NCBI GenBank assembly: GCA_049472395.1
Contig: JBLIRR010000009.1
Location: 124,001-188,000 of the forward strand
DNA length: 64,000 nt
Direction: 5' to 3'
From: JBLIRR01 sp049472395
GTDB lineage: Bacteria; SZUA-182; DTGQ01; JBLIRR01
The notes under the pieces were generated by a model, which ran no database searches, was not told where the DNA came from, and saw nothing but the letters and a program-made list of their open reading frames with translations. Below are positions 43,571-53,361 of the stretch, piece by piece (within the stretch, counting starts at the first letter, position 1; every line of letters starts with the position of its first letter). The translations under genes were made by a program, and so were the position numbers.

Positions 43571-45814
43571 ATGGAAGGAAAAAAGATATTAATTAGTATT
43601 GACGGGGATGAGAGCAGAATTGCTTTAGTAAATAATGAAAAATTGGAGAATCTTCATATTGAGCTTATTAAAAAAGGCCGGATAGTAGGCAATATTTATA
43701 AAGGGATTGTAGCCAATATACAACCTGCGTTTCAAGCAGCCTTTATAGATTACGGCGCTGAAAGGAAGGGCTTCTTATCGATTAACGATATTAATTTACA
43801 GCTTTATAAATCAACCTCATTGAGATCTTCTCATGGGAAACCCCCTATTCAATCAGTGCTTAAACATGGGCAGGCTATTATGGTTCAGGTTCTAAAAGAG
43901 CAGATTGGTCATAAGGGGGCTGCTTTAACCACAAATATTTCATTACCTGGTCGATTTTTAGTGTTTATGCCAAATAGCGATAAAGGGGGCATATCCAAAA
44001 AAATTGAGAATGAAGACCAGCGCAACAGATTAAAAGATTTATTAAAAGGCCTTGAGAATGAAGATGCCGCAATTATTGTGCGCACGGCAGGAATAGACCG
44101 AAGCCTTGTGGAGCTTAAAAAAGATTATCGAACGCTTCTTAGTCGGTGGCGGAAGATACAACAGCAGTTCAATCGTATGCAGCATCCGGGGATGATTTAT
44201 GAAGAACAGAATATGGTTGTGAGGACACTCAGGGATTATTTTACCACTGATATTAATGAAGTTCTCATCAATGATGCAAATGCATTTCAGAAAGCATTAG
44301 AGCTGTTTAAAGATGTAATACCTCGTCAACAAAAGAAATTACGCCTTTTTGTGGGGGATGAACCTTTATTTTCAGCGTATGGGATAGAGGAACAGATTGA
44401 GCAGCTCAGTGTGAATAAGGTGCAGTTAAAGTCAGGAGGTAGTATCGTCATTGATACGACGGAAGCTCTCGTGGCAATAGATGTAAATTCAGGAGCATCT
44501 AAACAAGAAAGTAAAATCGAGGAAACAGCCTTGCGGACAAATCTTGAGGCAGCATCTGAAATTGCCCGGCAACTTCGTTTGAGAAATTTGGGGGGCTTGA
44601 TAGTAATCGATTTTATTGATATGAATTTGCAGAAAAATAGAAAAAAGGTTATGCAAAGACTTGAAGAGGCCGTTTCTTCTGATAAAGCCAAATGTATCAT
44701 TGATACAATTTCTCAATTTGGCCTTTTGGAGATGAGCAGACAGCGTATTGGATCTGAACTCTCGTATAAAGTGGAGAGTGTGTGTCCGACATGCGGTGGA
44801 AAGGGAAGCATACCATCTGTTATTACATCTGCGAATATTATACTGCGTAAGATAAGAGAACTAGCTGCAAAAGGCAATTTAACTCAAGTTCAAGCCAAAT
44901 TACCCTTGGAGTTGGCAAATTATTTGCTAAACGAGAAGCGTGATTGTCTCAGGGACCTGGAATTGGAGTTTGATATTTTAATCCAATTAACCGCCGACAT
45001 CTCAGTGCCTCCGGGTCAGATACCAAAACTAGACGTAAAATTAATTATTCCACCTGGGGATGAAAAAGAACTTGAAATGAAAGAACCAATAGTGTTTAAG
45101 AAGGATAACCACAAAAATCATCACAAAAAGAAAGAGAATGAGAAGAGAACAAAAGAGAGCACGAGTCAAAAGAAACAAACCTATGATAATATAATACACA
45201 AAATTGCGGAGAACGATACGGCCAAGATTAAAAATGACGATAATAAAGACAGTGCTGAGAGGTCTTTGCTCATGCCTTCCTCTCATGTGTTATCGGATAA
45301 GAATGAGAAAGAAATAAAAGATGAGAATGAAATTGAAGCCAAGAGCGAGCACATAGGAACAAATGAGAGCATAAAAGAGTATAACACTATAGAGCACAAT
45401 GAGATCTCCGATAAAAATAATTTTAAAAATAGTAATGACACGAAAGAAGAATTAGAACAGCACACAGAAGCGGTAGAAGAGGAGGGGATAGATCGAAAGG
45501 AGAGAGAAGCTCAAAAATACCACAGCGGAAGGCTTGCAACCCCTTTTGTAAAAGTTAGGCCTGCATCATGGCTTCGAGCTCGATTTGGCTCTCGAAGAGC
45601 AAAAGAGGTGAAAAAGGGCCTCCATGAGGAGGACGAAACTGAGCCAATCGCTGAAGTGATCTCTTTGGAGGATCAATCTGTAAAACAAAAAAATTTTATA
45701 CCGGATGATAAAATACTTCAACCAGAGGAAAATGTATCAAGCTTAGATGAGAAGGTGGATTGTCAGGAGGAGGAGAAGAACATAGTTGAGCACCATAATG
45801 AGATAACAGGCTAA
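43571..45814 (+). CDS. rne: Ribonuclease E/G family endoribonuclease
   Basis: 747 residues. The catalytic core spans ~1-490: S1-like start GNIYKGIVANIQPAFQAAFIDYG; catalytic Asp residues in ALVAIDVNSG and GLIVIDFIDM; RNase H-like and 5'-sensor parts between; and the Zn-link CPTCGGKG. From ~500 to the end the chain is highly charged and disordered (many KKENEK, DEN and EEEE runs), as in RNase E tails that bind other degradosome members, but no known binding motif was recognised. It controls mRNA decay and rRNA maturation. Confidence 0.92.
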   Translation: MEGKKILISIDGDESRIALVNNEKLENLHIELIKKGRIVGNIYKGIVANIQPAFQAAFIDYGAERKGFLSINDINLQLYKSTSLRSSHGKPPIQSVLKHGQAIMVQVLKEQIGHKGAALTTNISLPGRFLVFMPNSDKGGISKKIENEDQRNRLKDLLKGLENEDAAIIVRTAGIDRSLVELKKDYRTLLSRWRKIQQQFNRMQHPGMIYEEQNMVVRTLRDYFTTDINEVLINDANAFQKALELFKDVIPRQQKKLRLFVGDEPLFSAYGIEEQIEQLSVNKVQLKSGGSIVIDTTEALVAIDVNSGASKQESKIEETALRTNLEAASEIARQLRLRNLGGLIVIDFIDMNLQKNRKKVMQRLEEAVSSDKAKCIIDTISQFGLLEMSRQRIGSELSYKVESVCPTCGGKGSIPSVITSANIILRKIRELAAKGNLTQVQAKLPLELANYLLNEKRDCLRDLELEFDILIQLTADISVPPGQIPKLDVKLIIPPGDEKELEMKEPIVFKKDNHKNHHKKKENEKRTKESTSQKKQTYDNIIHKIAENDTAKIKNDDNKDSAERSLLMPSSHVLSDKNEKEIKDENEIEAKSEHIGTNESIKEYNTIEHNEISDKNNFKNSNDTKEELEQHTEAVEEEGIDRKEREAQKYHSGRLATPFVKVRPASWLRARFGSRRAKEVKKGLHEEDETEPIAEVISLEDQSVKQKNFIPDDKILQPEENVSSLDEKVDCQEEEKNIVEHHNEITG

Positions 45815-46002
45815 AGTTTATTACACACAACATTTACAGGGGTGGGATTTTTTTCTGTTGTTACCTCGTGAGTACTAAAAATTTTTTCGAGATTCTGGTG
45901 AAGTATTCGAGTGAAATTTCGAAGCCATAACACTTTCTTTTTATCAAATTCAATAAAATCTGCCACTTCAATTTGGTTTAACTTTACCTCTTTATGAAAC
46001 AT
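45811..46002 (-). CDS. Small protein of unknown function with sigma-54 promoter
   Basis: 63 residues. ATG 46002 follows aaggag with 7-base spacing, which supports a real gene. The sequence (MFHKEVKLNQIEVADFIEFD start) is amphipathic, with one Cys near the C-terminus and no membrane segment or known domain. A well-formed sigma-54 promoter lies ~60 bases upstream, and an NtrC-family activator is encoded divergently, so it is probably that activator's target. The stop overlaps the rne stop by 4 bases. No homologues are known to me. Confidence 0.55.
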   Translation of the reverse strand: MFHKEVKLNQIEVADFIEFDKKKVLWLRNFTRILHQNLEKIFSTHEVTTEKNPTPVNVVCNKL

Positions 46003-46063
46003 TATTAACTCCTTTATGTATGAGTATAGAAACTATGAATGAATACTTTTTTTATTTAAAGAT

Positions 46064-46078
46064 GCAAATTTAATACCA
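46064..46078 (-). promoter_or_regulatory. Sigma-54 promoter of the 63-residue gene
   Basis: On the minus strand TGGTATTAAATTTGC fits the -24/-12 consensus, with GG and GC separated by exactly 10 bases and TTGCA at the -12. Transcription would start near 46052, leaving ~50 bases to the ATG at 46002. Confidence 0.6.
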
Positions 46079-46177
46079 GCAACGGATGTGAAGAGATGAA
46101 TCCTTTAAATTCAATAATGAACAATAAATAATGAAAAGAATTTGATTTTAATTTAATTTTATGTATTAATAGAGTTT

Positions 46178-47632
46178 ATGATTCGGAATAAAATTATTTT
46201 ATGTACATCAAAGATTGAACCATTAGAACTTTTAAAGCCATCGTTGCAGGCAAAAGATTTTAACATCATCATGGCAAATGATGGTGAAGACGCAAAAAAC
46301 AAGATCAGAGAATTTAAACCTGACCTTGCCATTGTCGATATACATCTGCCCACCATAAATGGTATTGATTTTCTTCAACAAATAAAAAAGGATAATTCAA
46401 AGCTCCCCGTCATTATGGTGTCAGGCCAAATTTCTACGAATGCGGCTATCGAAGCGATGAAACTAGGAGCCTATGATTATATCGTTCCCCCTTTTGATAT
46501 ACCTCGTCTTGTCGATATAATTAAGACAGCTATTGAAGCCGCTTCTATAAAGGAAAAAGAAATTGCCATCAATCCTTCACTGTTAGTAGCTGATTCTATT
46601 TATGATTCTAATACTATCATAGGCAATAGTTGTGAAATGTTAGAGATCTATAAGATGATTGGCCAAGTGGCCCAGAGTGAGGCCCCTGTGCTTATACAAG
46701 GAGAGAGCGGGACAGGGAAAGAATTAGTGGCCCGTTCTATTTATTATCATAGTCTTCGCAATAACAATATTTTCTTAGCGGTCAATTGCGCGGCAATTCC
46801 CGAACATTTATTGGAGAGTGAGTTGTTTGGCCATGAGAAAGGTGCTTTTACCGGGGCTCTTTCAAAAAAAATCGGTAAGTTTGAACAGTGCAGCAAAGGG
46901 ACGATTTTTCTCGATGAAATAGGGGATATGGCCCTTTCTGCCCAAAGCAAAATGCTACGTGTACTTCAGGACCAGGTATTTGAGAGGGTTGGAGGGCATG
47001 AAAGCATTAAAGTGGATGTACGAGTTATTGCGGCAACAAATAAAAGCCTTGTCAATGCAGTAAAAGAAGGTTCCTTTCGGGTTGATCTTTTTTACCGTCT
47101 GAAGGTCATATCCTTTTATCTACCTGCGTTGAGGGAGAGGCGCGAAGACATTGGATTGCTCGCGGACTATTTTCTCTTAAAATACAGGCGAAAATTAAAG
47201 AAGGAGATAAATGGAATCGCACATACCGCAATTATGCGCTTGACAGAATATGATTGGCCGGGCAATATTAGAGAATTAGAAAATGTCATTCAGTCTGCTA
47301 TTGTCTTATGCAAGGGAGATATTATTCTGCCGGAGCATCTGCCTATTGGAAAAGAGGATGGATTAGGGAAGCCGAAGTCTATAGGTGATTTTAAAGGGGA
47401 AATAGAGGAGGATTTCACTATTATGTTTGAAAAAATACTCTCACCGATTTTCGATAAGATAGATGACCCCGAGAAAAGCGATGTGCCTGTTCGGCTCCTT
47501 GAAAATATGGAAAAAGCATTAATTAAACTAACATTAAGAAAAGTAAATAATAATCAAGTCAAAGCTTCCAGGATGTTGGATATTAGCAGGAATACCCTGA
47601 GAAGCAAGATAGAAAAATATGGTATTAATTAG
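46178..47632 (+). CDS. NtrC-family sigma-54 activator with degenerate receiver
   Basis: 484 residues: receiver (1-120), AAA+ domain (~148-390) and Fis-type HTH at the end (NNQVKASRMLDISRNTLRSK). The AAA+ part is complete: GESGTGKELVARSIYY, the sigma-54 contact loop GAFTGA, FLDEIGDM, FYRLKVISFYLPALRER and the arginine fingers. The receiver is not: the acidic pair is replaced (ILCTSKIEP instead of IVDDE) and the conserved Lys is Pro (DYIVPPFD instead of KPFD), although the Asp in AIVDIHLP remains. Control by phosphorylation is therefore doubtful. It is divergent from a small gene with a sigma-54 promoter and converges with a PilZ gene. Confidence 0.92.
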   Translation: MIRNKIILCTSKIEPLELLKPSLQAKDFNIIMANDGEDAKNKIREFKPDLAIVDIHLPTINGIDFLQQIKKDNSKLPVIMVSGQISTNAAIEAMKLGAYDYIVPPFDIPRLVDIIKTAIEAASIKEKEIAINPSLLVADSIYDSNTIIGNSCEMLEIYKMIGQVAQSEAPVLIQGESGTGKELVARSIYYHSLRNNNIFLAVNCAAIPEHLLESELFGHEKGAFTGALSKKIGKFEQCSKGTIFLDEIGDMALSAQSKMLRVLQDQVFERVGGHESIKVDVRVIAATNKSLVNAVKEGSFRVDLFYRLKVISFYLPALRERREDIGLLADYFLLKYRRKLKKEINGIAHTAIMRLTEYDWPGNIRELENVIQSAIVLCKGDIILPEHLPIGKEDGLGKPKSIGDFKGEIEEDFTIMFEKILSPIFDKIDDPEKSDVPVRLLENMEKALIKLTLRKVNNNQVKASRMLDISRNTLRSKIEKYGIN

Positions 47633-48236
47633 ATGATTGTTTCTCTAAAATATATTTTATGAGTCTATTTTGGTCTGCTTCATCTATCTGTATAAAATTT
47701 ACCCCTACCACATGGTCATCGACCCACACTACTTCACCTTTTGCCATAATATCCAAATAGGGGAAAATAGGCATTTCTAAGATTATTTCTAATTTTTGTC
47801 CCTCTCTTAAATCTATAGGGCAAAAAAATTGTATCCCCCCGCCACTCACATCAATTGTGTGAGCGGAGAGGAAGTTTAAACCCCCTTCTATGGCAAAATT
47901 GAGCTCAAGTGGTTCATCCAGCCGAATATATCTTCTCTTTTCAATACATTCGAATCTATCAGTGAACTCGACCTGGAGAAGAGGCAGGGTATTTTTCGTG
48001 AATTTCTTGACCGTCGAGTTGAGACAGTAAAATGAGTTGTATTTTTCCCATAAAATATTAATTTCTCTCCCAGTGAACATATCGTATGATTCAAATGGTA
48101 TTTGTATTTTAATGTTTTTATTGTTTATAGATTCTATAGTCGCATTGGGTATTTCTAACCGTCCACTCGGGTGGGATTCGGCTAATCTGAGAATAACCTT
48201 TTGGTCCTTTGTTAAATAATCTAATACATTTTCCAT
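47625..48236 (-). CDS. YcgR-like two-domain PilZ protein
   Basis: 203 residues. An N-terminal beta-barrel of the YcgR/PilZN type (~1-100) precedes a PilZ domain with both c-di-GMP motifs intact: RRYIRL (RxxxR) and DVSGGGIQFF ((D/N)xSxxG). It is expected to bind c-di-GMP and act on motility, pili or export. It converges with the NtrC-family gene, overlapping its end by 8 bases. Confidence 0.88.
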   Translation of the reverse strand: MENVLDYLTKDQKVILRLAESHPSGRLEIPNATIESINNKNIKIQIPFESYDMFTGREINILWEKYNSFYCLNSTVKKFTKNTLPLLQVEFTDRFECIEKRRYIRLDEPLELNFAIEGGLNFLSAHTIDVSGGGIQFFCPIDLREGQKLEIILEMPIFPYLDIMAKGEVVWVDDHVVGVNFIQIDEADQNRLIKYILEKQSSN

Positions 48237-48356
48237 TGTTAAATCCTCAACTATGATATTCTTCCATAATTATTCTTATCGGAATTTTATTTTTTAACTT
48301 TATTGCTACCCTGTTTAATTTTCAGAACACATTTGAGATAAAAAATATCTGGGATA

Positions 48357-48398
48357 AATGCGTGAAGCTAAGGGGGGCTTGCCTTAGCTTCACGCATT
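48357..48398 (-). terminator. 17-bp perfect inverted repeat behind the PPC lipoprotein gene
   Basis: AATGCGTGAAGCTAAGG (48357-48373) and CCTTAGCTTCACGCATT (48382-48398) pair fully around an 8-nt loop, 35 bases after the stop codon of the minus-strand operon. It is the most stable hairpin in the window and the obvious terminator of the three-gene surface operon, although no U-run follows immediately. Confidence 0.75.
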
Positions 48399-48432
48399 CT
48401 GTGGATTGCTGCGCAGGTTTTGTGCATACAAT

Positions 48433-50796
48433 TTAAGGATATGACTCTCCCGGATGATAGATGAGGGTCAATTGAAAATAATAGGGGGCATTATCATAAT
48501 CCCAATCATCGTCAGGATGTTCTGAATTAATATAATTAAAGTCGCTTATACTTATATAGAATTTTCCTGCCCATGCATCACCGATCCAGAATTCTTGATC
48601 AGTTCCTGTGGGAACAGTGAGGTCAAAGGCCTCAATATCAACATCATCATCACCGGCGCTCGCCATAAAACCGTTGGAATCTCCTTGATAATCCACAAGT
48701 TCATTATCCTGATCCCAGTCGCGGTAGAGTTTCCAGATATATTCAACTGGTGAGCCGGAGCCTCCAACGTGTAAATCTATCCTGATATCATAGTACCAGT
48801 CGCTGTTAACTGGAGCATTGCTGTCTATACCCAGGGGGCTGAAATCAATCTGAAACCAGTCTTGATCTCCTTGAAAATCTATATACCCTGCTATCCAGGG
48901 AAAAGAGATAGTAGTCAGGCCTGTTGTGGCGTCGGTTGTCGTGGTAAGCCCCTGAGCCGCATAATTCGGCTCGTTAAAGTAAAGAAGAGTTGTATTGGCT
49001 TTATATTCTTTTTGTGTCAAGGAATTATGCGCCAGTTCGATAGTGACGGCATCCTCATCTTCTCTTTCTTCATCTTCCTTATAATAAGCAATAGAGCCTG
49101 TAATACTTGCATCAGCAGGTAATGATGCCGGAATAGCCCTTAGATTTGCCCATATTCTATAGGGAGTGAGACCATCCCCATCATCACCTTGATAATCACA
49201 GACTCTGAAATAATAATTGACTGGATTTCCCGACTGGGTAGCCGGAACAAGCAGGCTCATTTTAAGTTCTGTCGGGCCATCCTCTCCATTGGTATCAAAT
49301 GCTTTCTTGAGCACATTATCACGCATAATACTTATATAATATTCTACAAGGGATGTCTGTGAATTTGTATCAAGAAATACCTCCAATACCTGGGGTTCTG
49401 ATGTGTCAGGTATCTCTATATAATACCAGTCCTCATCACCCCTATAGCCGATTTTAGCTGTGATGGCAACATCCGCCTGAAGTTGGTCTGCCGTATCAAT
49501 AGTATTATTTCCCAAAACCGTCTCATTGGTGCCGGGATCTATGATTTTTTGGACCTCTTCCGCCGAATCAACGACATCCAATACCTCAATTGATACTGTA
49601 TAGGGAGCGCTTTGAGAGATCGTGTGCCCTTCAGAGGCCTCTATCATGAGATAATGGGTACCGGAACCCGCCTTGACCTGGGATTGATATGCAGATGATC
49701 CTCCTACAAAGCTGTGGGTCAGTATGGTTGTTTCCTCTGAATTTTCCACACTGATGATGTTTACTTGATAGGTAAAATCGATATCCTCTTCCCCATCATC
49801 GAAACTTATATTGAGAACTTTAAATCCCGTGGTTTCGATACTGTCAAGCGCTATCTGATACCAGTCTTGATCTTCCAGATAATCAAGTGAACCGCTCACC
49901 GAATAGGTCATTGTGTCAGAGTCATATTCCATTGATGAGGAACTGGCAATCGTATCATTCCCATTGGTTTCCTCAGCAGTCACAGAATTTATGCAGATCT
50001 CATATGGTGATGCATTGTCAAAATCATCGCGTCCATAATCATCAATGAGCACATAATAATCTCCGGAAGTAAGGTAGGGTCGCATAGTATAGTTTATTCT
50101 TTGTACTCCATCGATTGATTCGAGCAAAACGCCCTCACTATCATATAAATCAACGGAAAGTGCAACATCAGTACCACCTGCAAATGGAGAGAATTCAATG
50201 TCGACTGCATATATTCCCGCTGTTGAAACGCTAAAATGATAACAATCAATATCACCAATTTCCCCGATGCAATCTGTTTGACAACTCTCAGGATTATCAA
50301 TCGTAATAGTGGTCGCCTCGGTAAAATTTCCATTTCCGTCAGTGCTGTCTGCAAAATCAATAGTAAGATAATAGGGATTGTCTGAATAGTCATCATCTAA
50401 TAGATCACGCACCATAATATAAATATCCTTCGGTCTGTCAATATAAAGGTTTATTTGAATATCTGCCGGCAATTGACTATCTTCAGGGGCATGATCAGCA
50501 TAGAGTCGTCTCCTCGTACCCGAGGTGTTTTCCTCATACACGGTGACAAGAAGATCAACATCAGGCCGCATGGTGTTACTGGAGCAATTAATCTGTAGAA
50601 TATTATTTGCTTCAACTGCCTGGTAGTGATACCAATCAACCTCTCCTTCTCGGGAGATAGTCCCTGATACCGTTCGATTTAAGGCAAGCTCCTTCACAAG
50701 ATCTTCCCTGATTTCAGGGATATCACTGCATGATAATTGAATAACGGCGAGTACCAATAATGGAATGATATAACATAATCTCTTCATTTTTTTCAC
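48433..50796 (-). CDS. Lipoprotein made of pre-peptidase C-terminal (PPC) domains
   Basis: 787 residues. The lipobox is IQLSC (Cys23). Five or more ~115-residue PPC-type beta-sandwich repeats follow, each with the motif VSGTISREGEVDWYHYQAVE and an end like NPYYLTIDF; examples begin near 35, 160, 285, 425 and 555. Acidic clusters such as DLLDDDYSDNPYY suggest calcium binding. It has no protease domain. It is the last gene of a tight operon with a VWA and a TSP3 protein (6-base gap), consistent with a multi-protein surface structure. Confidence 0.85.
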   Translation of the reverse strand: MKKMKRLCYIIPLLVLAVIQLSCSDIPEIREDLVKELALNRTVSGTISREGEVDWYHYQAVEANNILQINCSSNTMRPDVDLLVTVYEENTSGTRRRLYADHAPEDSQLPADIQINLYIDRPKDIYIMVRDLLDDDYSDNPYYLTIDFADSTDGNGNFTEATTITIDNPESCQTDCIGEIGDIDCYHFSVSTAGIYAVDIEFSPFAGGTDVALSVDLYDSEGVLLESIDGVQRINYTMRPYLTSGDYYVLIDDYGRDDFDNASPYEICINSVTAEETNGNDTIASSSSMEYDSDTMTYSVSGSLDYLEDQDWYQIALDSIETTGFKVLNISFDDGEEDIDFTYQVNIISVENSEETTILTHSFVGGSSAYQSQVKAGSGTHYLMIEASEGHTISQSAPYTVSIEVLDVVDSAEEVQKIIDPGTNETVLGNNTIDTADQLQADVAITAKIGYRGDEDWYYIEIPDTSEPQVLEVFLDTNSQTSLVEYYISIMRDNVLKKAFDTNGEDGPTELKMSLLVPATQSGNPVNYYFRVCDYQGDDGDGLTPYRIWANLRAIPASLPADASITGSIAYYKEDEEREDEDAVTIELAHNSLTQKEYKANTTLLYFNEPNYAAQGLTTTTDATTGLTTISFPWIAGYIDFQGDQDWFQIDFSPLGIDSNAPVNSDWYYDIRIDLHVGGSGSPVEYIWKLYRDWDQDNELVDYQGDSNGFMASAGDDDVDIEAFDLTVPTGTDQEFWIGDAWAGKFYISISDFNYINSEHPDDDWDYDNAPYYFQLTLIYHPGESYP

Positions 50797-50802
50797 CTTT
50801 TG

Positions 50803-52440
50803 TTATTGAATTAGATTGAAATCATGAGGTGTGAGCACGATGTTTTTATTGGTATCATTGATATTTACGATAATTTCTGCCATACGGAATATCGGGGTGC
50901 AATCAGGATTATCTTCCGGTACCTCTGCAATATATAACCGGATGAGATTGTCTCCTGCATTCCAATAATCGTCATCTCCTAAAACATGTGCTTGTGTATC
51001 CATGATGTCAATGTTAGATATACAAAAATAGTATTGCCTCACATAGGATGGCATATCCTCACCCTGATCCAATGCTACAAGTCCCTCGTCCTGTATATTA
51101 TACATATAGCAATATCTTTGTCTGATTTTCGGATCATTGGAGGAGACATTAGTGTGCTGCTGAATTTCGAGGGCATCGATTGCTCCATCAAAATCGCTAT
51201 CAGTGGTGTCTTGAATTGCCAAGGGATTTGTCCCCATAGTAAATTCAATTCCATCAGGGATGCCATCCCCATCAGAATCAGCAATGTTCCGGTTTGTTCC
51301 CTTTACATATTCTTCGCAATCCGTAAGACCATCAGTATCCGAATCCGGCCATATACCATCATCCATTATTTGGCAAGGACTGTCTTGCGTTAAAGGATCG
51401 AGCTCATGGCCCGGTGAACTTGACTTTACCTCAAAAAAGTCATTCATCCCATCACCATCTGTGTCCTTAATATTAGGATCCGTCTCATACACTATTTCTT
51501 CCTCATCAGTCAATCCATCACCGTCACTATCGACATACACAAGCTCTATACCTGGTCGCACATTATAATTAAAGGCAACCATATATTTAATTTTATATTC
51601 AACTGTTAATCTCATATCAATAATATTAATGAAATCAATAGCTTCAGCGTTCTCAAACAAGCGGAACTGCCCATTACCCTCATCAGCCATCCCCTGCAGG
51701 GTCTCTTCGGCCATCTGTTGGGCTGTCTGGCCATCCTCGCTCGAATCGAAGAGTTCAGTCAGAAGAAAGGTATGGAAATTAAATCCTCCAACCCCTCTGT
51801 TGGTAACCATTTCATAAATCTCACTGACTTGATACCATATATCAGAATTCGATTGAGTCTGGCCCTGCACATTGGGCATACCATCACTCAAGAAAATAAC
51901 AATATATTTCGAGCGGATCAGATTTTGTTCCTCTTCCCTCTCCATTCGATTAATGTCACGTTCGATATCAGCATAAATGGTATCAAGTGTCCCAAGATAA
52001 TCCGTCATCGTATCATTACGGGCTTGATCAAGCACTCTATTAAGCTCAGTGATATCTTTTGTGAACCCACCTCTGCCATCAATGGTTCTTGTCCACTCAA
52101 ACACATCATTATTCCAAAGCATTATCTCAAAGGAAGTATTTTCATTGCTGTTATATTCATTGATAAAATCTCGTACAGCCTCTATTCTCAAAAAATCCGG
52201 ATCAGAACCTGCCTCGATCCCAAATTCATCATCCCCCATACTCAAGGAACAATCAATGGCAAAGAGGACCTTCATGGGAAAGCGGATTTCATCGGGTGTC
52301 TCAGTGAGAAACCTTCCCTCCAAGGAAATTTTTTGCCGTGGTTGTGTTCTTTCGAGATCTGGGCCGCCCCCACATCCATAGATAATGATAAGTGTAATTA
52401 TTTGTAAAACAAGAAAAAAGACAAATGGCTTAGTCTTCAT
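50803..52440 (-). CDS. VWA-domain lipoprotein with TSP3 repeats
   Basis: 545 residues from ATG 52440, which follows gaggag and overlaps the upstream gene end by 11 bases. Lipobox LIIIYGC is followed by a VWA domain (~50-270) with an intact metal site: DCSLSMG (DxSxS) and VIFLSDGMPN. TSP3 calcium repeats run from ~290 to 410 (DSDGDGLTDEEE; DSDGDGIPDG). The C-terminal ~130 residues form a separate beta domain. VWA plus TSP3 architecture is typical of surface adhesins. Its neighbours are also calcium-type exported proteins. Confidence 0.88.
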   Translation of the reverse strand: MKTKPFVFFLVLQIITLIIIYGCGGGPDLERTQPRQKISLEGRFLTETPDEIRFPMKVLFAIDCSLSMGDDEFGIEAGSDPDFLRIEAVRDFINEYNSNENTSFEIMLWNNDVFEWTRTIDGRGGFTKDITELNRVLDQARNDTMTDYLGTLDTIYADIERDINRMEREEEQNLIRSKYIVIFLSDGMPNVQGQTQSNSDIWYQVSEIYEMVTNRGVGGFNFHTFLLTELFDSSEDGQTAQQMAEETLQGMADEGNGQFRLFENAEAIDFINIIDMRLTVEYKIKYMVAFNYNVRPGIELVYVDSDGDGLTDEEEIVYETDPNIKDTDGDGMNDFFEVKSSSPGHELDPLTQDSPCQIMDDGIWPDSDTDGLTDCEEYVKGTNRNIADSDGDGIPDGIEFTMGTNPLAIQDTTDSDFDGAIDALEIQQHTNVSSNDPKIRQRYCYMYNIQDEGLVALDQGEDMPSYVRQYYFCISNIDIMDTQAHVLGDDDYWNAGDNLIRLYIAEVPEDNPDCTPIFRMAEIIVNINDTNKNIVLTPHDFNLIQ

Positions 52441-53239
52441 CACATATATCTCCTCTTCCGTCATGATCCCCGTCCGCTTGATCTGCATTGGCGAGTTTGG
52501 GGCAATTATCGCATGCATCACCTATCCCATCACTATCAAAGTCATTATTTTCATAAGTATGACATTCCGGACAAAGATCGCTATAGTCTGCGAATCCATC
52601 ATTGTCAAAGTCATCATCGCATGCATCGCCGGCTGTATCATCGACCATATAAAAGTCACTATTTTCCTGGCCTGGATTATACACCCTGCTGCAATTATCG
52701 ATAATATCCGGCACGCCATCATTATCATCATCTTCATCGCAAAGATCACCGAGACCGTCACTATCATAATCTGCCTGGAGAGGATTATTAATGGATGCAC
52801 AATTATCAGTTGAATTCACAATGGTATCTCCGTCAAGGTCATTATCGCATACATCACCAATACCGTCTCCATCCGTATCAAGCTGCTCATTATTTGCCAT
52901 ATCAGGGCAGTTATCACAGGCATCACCATAATCATCCCCGTCTGAGTTCTCATCCTGTTCATTGGGTGTATAGGGGCAATTGTCTCTTGTATCAACAACG
53001 CCATCAGCATCAATATCCTCTTGAAGCGAAAATACAGGCCCTAAATCATAACTCACTAAAATAGGGCCACCACCACCCCCTCCGCCGCCAAGACCTCCTG
53101 CAGGAGGAGCTCCGCATAGATTATCAGGGCATTCATTAAACCAGTCATTGGGATTAAAATCCTGGCATTGTGTATGGGACGAAGGGTATAAAACCATAAA
53201 GAAAAATAAGAGCGTAATAATTGTTATGTAATATTTCAT
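52430..53239 (-). CDS. Secreted TSP3-repeat protein
   Basis: 269 residues with a Sec signal (IITLLFFFMVLYPSS) and ribosome-binding site gaggtg. A Cys-containing N-terminus and a Gly-rich linker (GGLGGGGGGGGP) lead to eight or so TSP3 units ending at the stop, each DxDxDG..D.CDNCP. It should bind many calcium ions and form a rod. It is the first gene of the operon; translation of the VWA gene is coupled to it. Two tandem palindromes lie ~120-160 bases upstream of its start. Confidence 0.85.
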   Translation of the reverse strand: MKYYITIITLLFFFMVLYPSSHTQCQDFNPNDWFNECPDNLCGAPPAGGLGGGGGGGGPILVSYDLGPVFSLQEDIDADGVVDTRDNCPYTPNEQDENSDGDDYGDACDNCPDMANNEQLDTDGDGIGDVCDNDLDGDTIVNSTDNCASINNPLQADYDSDGLGDLCDEDDDNDGVPDIIDNCSRVYNPGQENSDFYMVDDTAGDACDDDFDNDGFADYSDLCPECHTYENNDFDSDGIGDACDNCPKLANADQADGDHDGRGDICDED

Positions 53240-53361
53240 TTTTCACCTCATTCTTTTCTGTGTGACAGTTTCAATATTTTAATTATCGGTAAAGAAGCAA
53301 GGGATATGCCAAAAAAATAAAACTATAATTAATTGATTTTATTGGGTATCGTATGTTAGAA

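Noticed and set aside
51718..52407. 229-codon plus-strand open frame
   Set aside because: Antisense to the VWA domain; composition follows the opposite strand.
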